NCBI GenBank assembly: GCA_900618425.1
Contig: UZAN01039982.1
Span: 2,106 to 66,105 of the forward strand
Direction of reading: 5' to 3'
Source: Echinostoma caproni
Taxonomy: Eukaryota > Platyhelminthes > Trematoda > Plagiorchiida > Echinostomatidae
Length of the DNA: 64,000 nt
This document shows, piece after piece, positions 60,442 through 64,000 of this stretch. The first letter of the stretch is position 1. Each line of letters starts with the position of its first letter. The translations under genes and the position numbers were made by a program. The notes beneath the pieces are model-generated. The model was not told the origin of the DNA. It did no database searches and saw only the letters and a program-made list of their open reading frames with translations.

Positions 60442-61180
60442 CAGAGTTGGTTAAATATTTGCTGCTGTTCAATCCTTATGAGATCTGCACAATAATACGA
60501 AGTTATTAAAATGTGCTTCAGTGAGAGTCACATTGTTTACCTAAACAGTAAAGTCAGAACCGAAATGTGCAATATGGAGATGGTGAAACCATCATTTTTC
60601 ACTTCTGTTTATAAATCGGATGAGCTCTATAGCTCGAAGTGGGGTAAAAACATATTGCACAACATATGTTTTCAACGTCCAATATCATTTTCATAGAGCG
60701 ACCGATTGAAAAATCAAAACTATACAAATTATGAGAATCATGAACTAAATCATATATCCACACCGGTCTGTAAGAAATGCTCAGATTATTATTCTTTCCT
60801 GACACCACAATATTGGACATCATATGATGTTGATTACTGAATCATTGAACCAAGTGAATTTATAAGACATCTAAAAAGTGCACAATTTTATTTGTTTTAA
60901 CCCTTATATTTTGTGATAACTGAGTCGCGTTTGTAGTCTCAGACATTAGTGCCGTAGTTAAGTAATTACTTATATAACTGGAAACTAATGTCTTTCTGCA
61001 TTAGGGAACTAAATAGACTTGTCGTTATTCACCACGGTATCAAAAAATTTTCTATACAAAGATACTAAGTTTATTCAAACGTTGGAACTTTATCCCCGGT
61101 GTCAGTTTGTGTGCAAAAAATCTCTGCCAGCATACTTACTACGAATACTCATCATATCAGCAGTTTCTCACAATGCTATG

Positions 61181-61360
61181 GTGGTGGTGGCCAAGCGGTT
61201 AGGTCACCGACTTGTCACCTGTGAGTCCCGGGTTCAAACCGCTCCAACTCAACCCGTCTTTCCAGGCAGCCTTTGTATGGCCGCGGCCCCTCTTCCTAAA
61301 TGTTGACTGCACACTTGTTCATCCAATAAATAAAAAGGGAAGTAAAAAGACATTTATTTA
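61181..61360 (+). mobile_element. tRNA-derived SINE
   Basis: A box TGGCCAAGCGG (61188-61198) and B box GGTTCAAACCG region (B box 61231-61241) have tRNA-like spacing. The T stem and acceptor stem do not pair properly, so this is not a tRNA gene. A GC-rich body follows (GGCAGCCTTTGTATGGCCGC near 61264), then CCAATAAATAAAAAGG-type A-rich sequence near 61322-61345, as at SINE 3' ends. Confidence 0.75.
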
Positions 61361-62273
61361 CTTCTATCTATCACAGGGTAAGATGAAGTGAGTTACTGGT
61401 GGTATGCTCACCACATGCCTTCAGTCACGTAGTCAGTAAAACCCCACACAATTGGCCTGGGAAGCACACAGTGTACACAATTTTTAATTCCTTTATCAAA
61501 TACAGCCATTGCCGCATTATCTGAGTTTAAAGCAAAAACATTTCTCTTTGTATTTGTATAACTTGTGTAAGCATATATGCTTATATTTAATTTAAAAATG
61601 TACACTGTTTCTCACGCAAAATGAAATAATGATAAACGCGAAAGATTAAGAATGTTGTTGAAAAACGGCCTGATTCAAGCGTTTCAATGCCAGAGTTTAA
61701 GTTTGAAGATAATTATTCGCCTCTGCGAACCGGTAGTAATGATAATTAGTATGTTTTGTAACCGTATACGTGTTCACTTCAACAGTTTCAAAACTGGCTT
61801 TCATCTACTCGTCTATAGTGTTGTTGATGTCTCAGCTACCAACATCATTTCAGGAATTAGCTAGCATATCGAGTTCTAATTCCCTCAGAAAATATCCCTT
61901 ATATACAAACAACAATCAGTTCACTGTGTCCACGTGTAAGCAGTTGTTTTTTGTATCGGTGGTCGTTTTGTTTTTATTTCAATAGAACATTAAATTTGGC
62001 GTATTTTGCATTCATTCAATAACTGGGAAAAGTGATGTATTTTGCTCTGCAATTCTGTATTGCTCTTGTGGTCGTACTGATACGACTCTTAATGGTATCG
62101 GCTTTTTTTGCGACATACTGCAAGCCGGTCTGAACATTATTATACGAGTATAACCATACCACGGCACTGATTTCAAACCAATATGGTACCATCAAAATCA
62201 TGTGCGGTGCATATTACTGAAACTGAACTCATTTGTTCCATTTTGCCTGTTCGCCGAGCTTGGCAATTTGTTT

Positions 62274-62313
62274 GCAAACGTTTCATCACCAGCCGAGGTG
62301 ACATCATCAGTGC
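62274..62313 (-). ncRNA. Minimal hammerhead-like motif
   Basis: The - strand, from 62313 to 62274, reads GCA, CTGATGA, TG, TCACC, TCGGCT, GGTGA, T, GAAAC, GTT, TGC. Stem I pairs GCA with TGC; stem II is the 5-bp TCACC/GGTGA with a GC-rich loop; stem III is the self-complementary ACGT. Such short-stem III motifs occur in Penelope-like elements and are thought to act as dimers. Extra bases (TG and T) between the core and stem II, and a GTT triplet, make activity uncertain. No Penelope coding was seen beside it. Confidence 0.5.
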
Positions 62314-62434
62314 TTCTGAAGTGGTAGTGTTCTGTCTGTACCCGTTCGTTTATATATGCAATCTTCTCCACCAGCTATTTTCGTCCCCTGTTCTCGCTGT
62401 GTTCGACTCGGTCCGCCGTTGAACTGTTGCGAGC

Positions 62435-62452
62435 GGGTGGGGGCGGGAGGGG
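62435..62452 (+). promoter_or_regulatory. Potential G-quadruplex in a GC-rich patch
   Basis: The sequence GGGTGGGGGCGGGAGGGG has four G runs of three or more, separated by single bases, the classic quadruplex pattern. It sits in a GC-rich stretch (62340-62540), about 400 bp upstream of the start of LINE coding, and might belong to that element's 5' region. No promoter element can be proven. Confidence 0.5.
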
Positions 62453-62829
62453 AGGAAGTTGTCCTTTCGTCCCGATTGCGGTTTTCGTTCGCTCTCAGGT
62501 CACGACATTTGTTGCGTCATTTGGTCCTTCATTTGTGTTGGTAAAGCATTACTTTGGTGTTATGTGAGAGTAGCGTTTTATGGATTCCTCGGTATTGCCC
62601 CTCCTGCGAAGCGGTGATAAAGCCCCAAATATGGTCTATTGTAAAAACTGAAAGCGGGCAACTTGGATGATTACGTGTCTTATCAAATTCTAGAACAGAA
62701 CACAATACCGAAATTGATTTGTCTAGAGTTCGGAAAGATTCTTTCTCACTGTACCTCACTTTGTACTTTGACACGAATATGGCATGTACTGATCTTTTTG
62801 GCAAATCACATCCGAACCGCTAGATATTC

Positions 62830-64000
62830 CGTTTCAACGAATGTTCGACCAAGCAACACTCCCCGAATCGTGGAAACAAGGAGCCATTTCATCCATAAAC
62901 AAAGGCGTTTGTTGTAGTGACCCCGCTAACTACCGAACTGTAACACTGCTTCCGGTGCTATCGAAAGTCATGGAGTCAATTTTGGCAGATTCTCTGATGG
63001 AACACCTCAAAATATACAACATTCTCTCGACAGCTCAATACGGGTTTAGGCAAAAGCGATCCTGCTCCACCAACCTGCATTTTGTTTGAGATGAATGGAC
63101 CAATACAGTTGACGGAGGGGATGCGATGGATGTAATTTATCTCGACTTCGCGAAATCATTTGATGGAGTGAATCACGAAACTTTGCTGTTGAAACTATAC
63201 AATTATGGCGTTCGAATTTTCGTATTTAAGTGGGTTAAAGCATTCCTCAAATAACGAACCATATCAGTTCGTGTTTCTGATTCCATATCCGGATCTATCA
63301 AAACCGCCCGCGGTGTTCCACAAGGGTCCGTACTTAGTCCCCGGCTGTTCCTCGCCTTCATAAATGATCTACCCAAAGTGTTGGGTTAAAAACAATGCTG
63401 TTTGCAGATGACGCCAAAATCTGGAACACGGTAACAGAACCAGAGGGCTATCTAACACTTCAGGAGTCATTCAACGCAGCTTATCAATTGTCTAAGGAGA
63501 AAGACATTGAATTTAAGGTTTCTAAATGCAAATTCCTATCCCTACGCCACAAGCGGAAATTCTCGTATTTCCTCGGGGACCAGCAGATACCACATACTTC
63601 TAGCGAAAAGGATTTAGGTATTGTTGTTCAAGAGGATTTAAGCTGCTCCAACAACTGTGCTAAGGCTTCGTCTGCTGCTATGAAGAATGTCGGCTTACTT
63701 CGGCGAGTCTTTGGCCGGTTTGAATCATCACTATTCCCACGTTTGCTATCAGCGTACATTCCACACTACACAGAGTACGCCATTCAAGCTTGTAGTCCAT
63801 GGCTTCAACGTGATCGCAAGATGCTTGAGCGTCCACAAAGGATGGCTACCAAGATGGTCAAGGGATTCCATTACTTGTCATACGAGGACAGATTGCGATC
63901 ATTGGGACTATATTCTGCTCAGTACCGCCGAACTCGAGGAGACTTGATTTTGACGTATCAAATACTGCAGAACCCAGACCATCTGTGTCGATCGCTTCTC
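62830..64000 (+). mobile_element. CR1-like LINE, RT region, continues past the window
   Basis: The + strand reads MFDQATLPESWKQGAISSIN, then NYRTVTLLPVLSKVMESIL, AQYGFRQKRSCSTNL, IYLDFAKSFDGVNHETLL, GVPQGSVLSPRLFLAFINDL (GVPQG at 63312-63326) and LFADDAKIW (FADD at 63401-63412). It continues with KDLGIVVQEDLSCSNNCAKA, AAMKNVGLLRRVFGRF, EYAIQACSPWLQRD and RRTRGDLILTYQIL up to the edge. All RT blocks are present in order, with FADD intact. Frame breaks occur near 63089, 63254, 63388 and between 63412 and 63700, so this copy is dead but fairly young. The ORF1/endonuclease part is missing upstream. Confidence 0.9.

Noticed and set aside
61181..61252. tRNA gene
   Set aside because: A and B boxes are present, but the acceptor and T stems do not pair and an A-rich SINE-like tail follows.

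Overview
The window looks like a piece of a large, repeat-rich flatworm nuclear genome, most plausibly a digenean trematode (a fasciolid-like fluke). This is inferred from the mix of transposable elements (BEL/Pao LTR, RTE- and CR1-like LINEs, Penelope-like elements, tRNA-derived SINEs, a hammerhead-bearing SINE), from roughly 40% GC, and from one conserved animal gene split by introns of about 17-21 kb. No bacterial-style operons, rRNA, intact tRNA or CRISPR was seen. There is one assembly gap (24338-25028) and four isolated n bases.

The only conserved host gene recognised is a syntrophin (alpha/beta class) on the + strand. Four coding exons are visible: 17678-17819 (start codon and first half of the split PH domain), 19662-19786 (start of PDZ), 40836-41011 (rest of PDZ) and 57942-58323 (linker and second half of the PH domain). 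Splice phases agree at every junction, giving 275 codons. The second PH domain and C-terminal SU region were not found and probably lie beyond position 64000.

Layout: 1-3110 has nothing recognisable. 3.4-9.3 kb is a decayed BEL/Pao element on the - strand, interrupted by an RTE-like LINE fragment and abutted head-to-head by the integrase C-terminus of another Pao copy on the + strand. 10.3-15.5 kb is a graveyard of + strand LINE 3' ends, with a perfect 54-bp palindrome. 17.7-58.3 kb is the syntrophin locus. Intron 2 holds a LINE, the gap, a SINE, two Penelope-like elements and a fold-back minisatellite. Intron 3 holds a SINE with a degenerate hammerhead ribozyme and an unexplained long antisense ORF. 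58.3-64 kb holds microsatellites, a tRNA-derived SINE, a hammerhead-like motif, a G-quadruplex motif and a CR1-like LINE running off the window end.

The biology is a dystrophin-complex scaffold gene whose introns have been inflated by retroelements. I did not find a convincing new multi-gene system. The most interesting leftovers are the ribozyme-like motifs, the fold-back and palindromic sequences, and the antisense ORF at 54971-55791.
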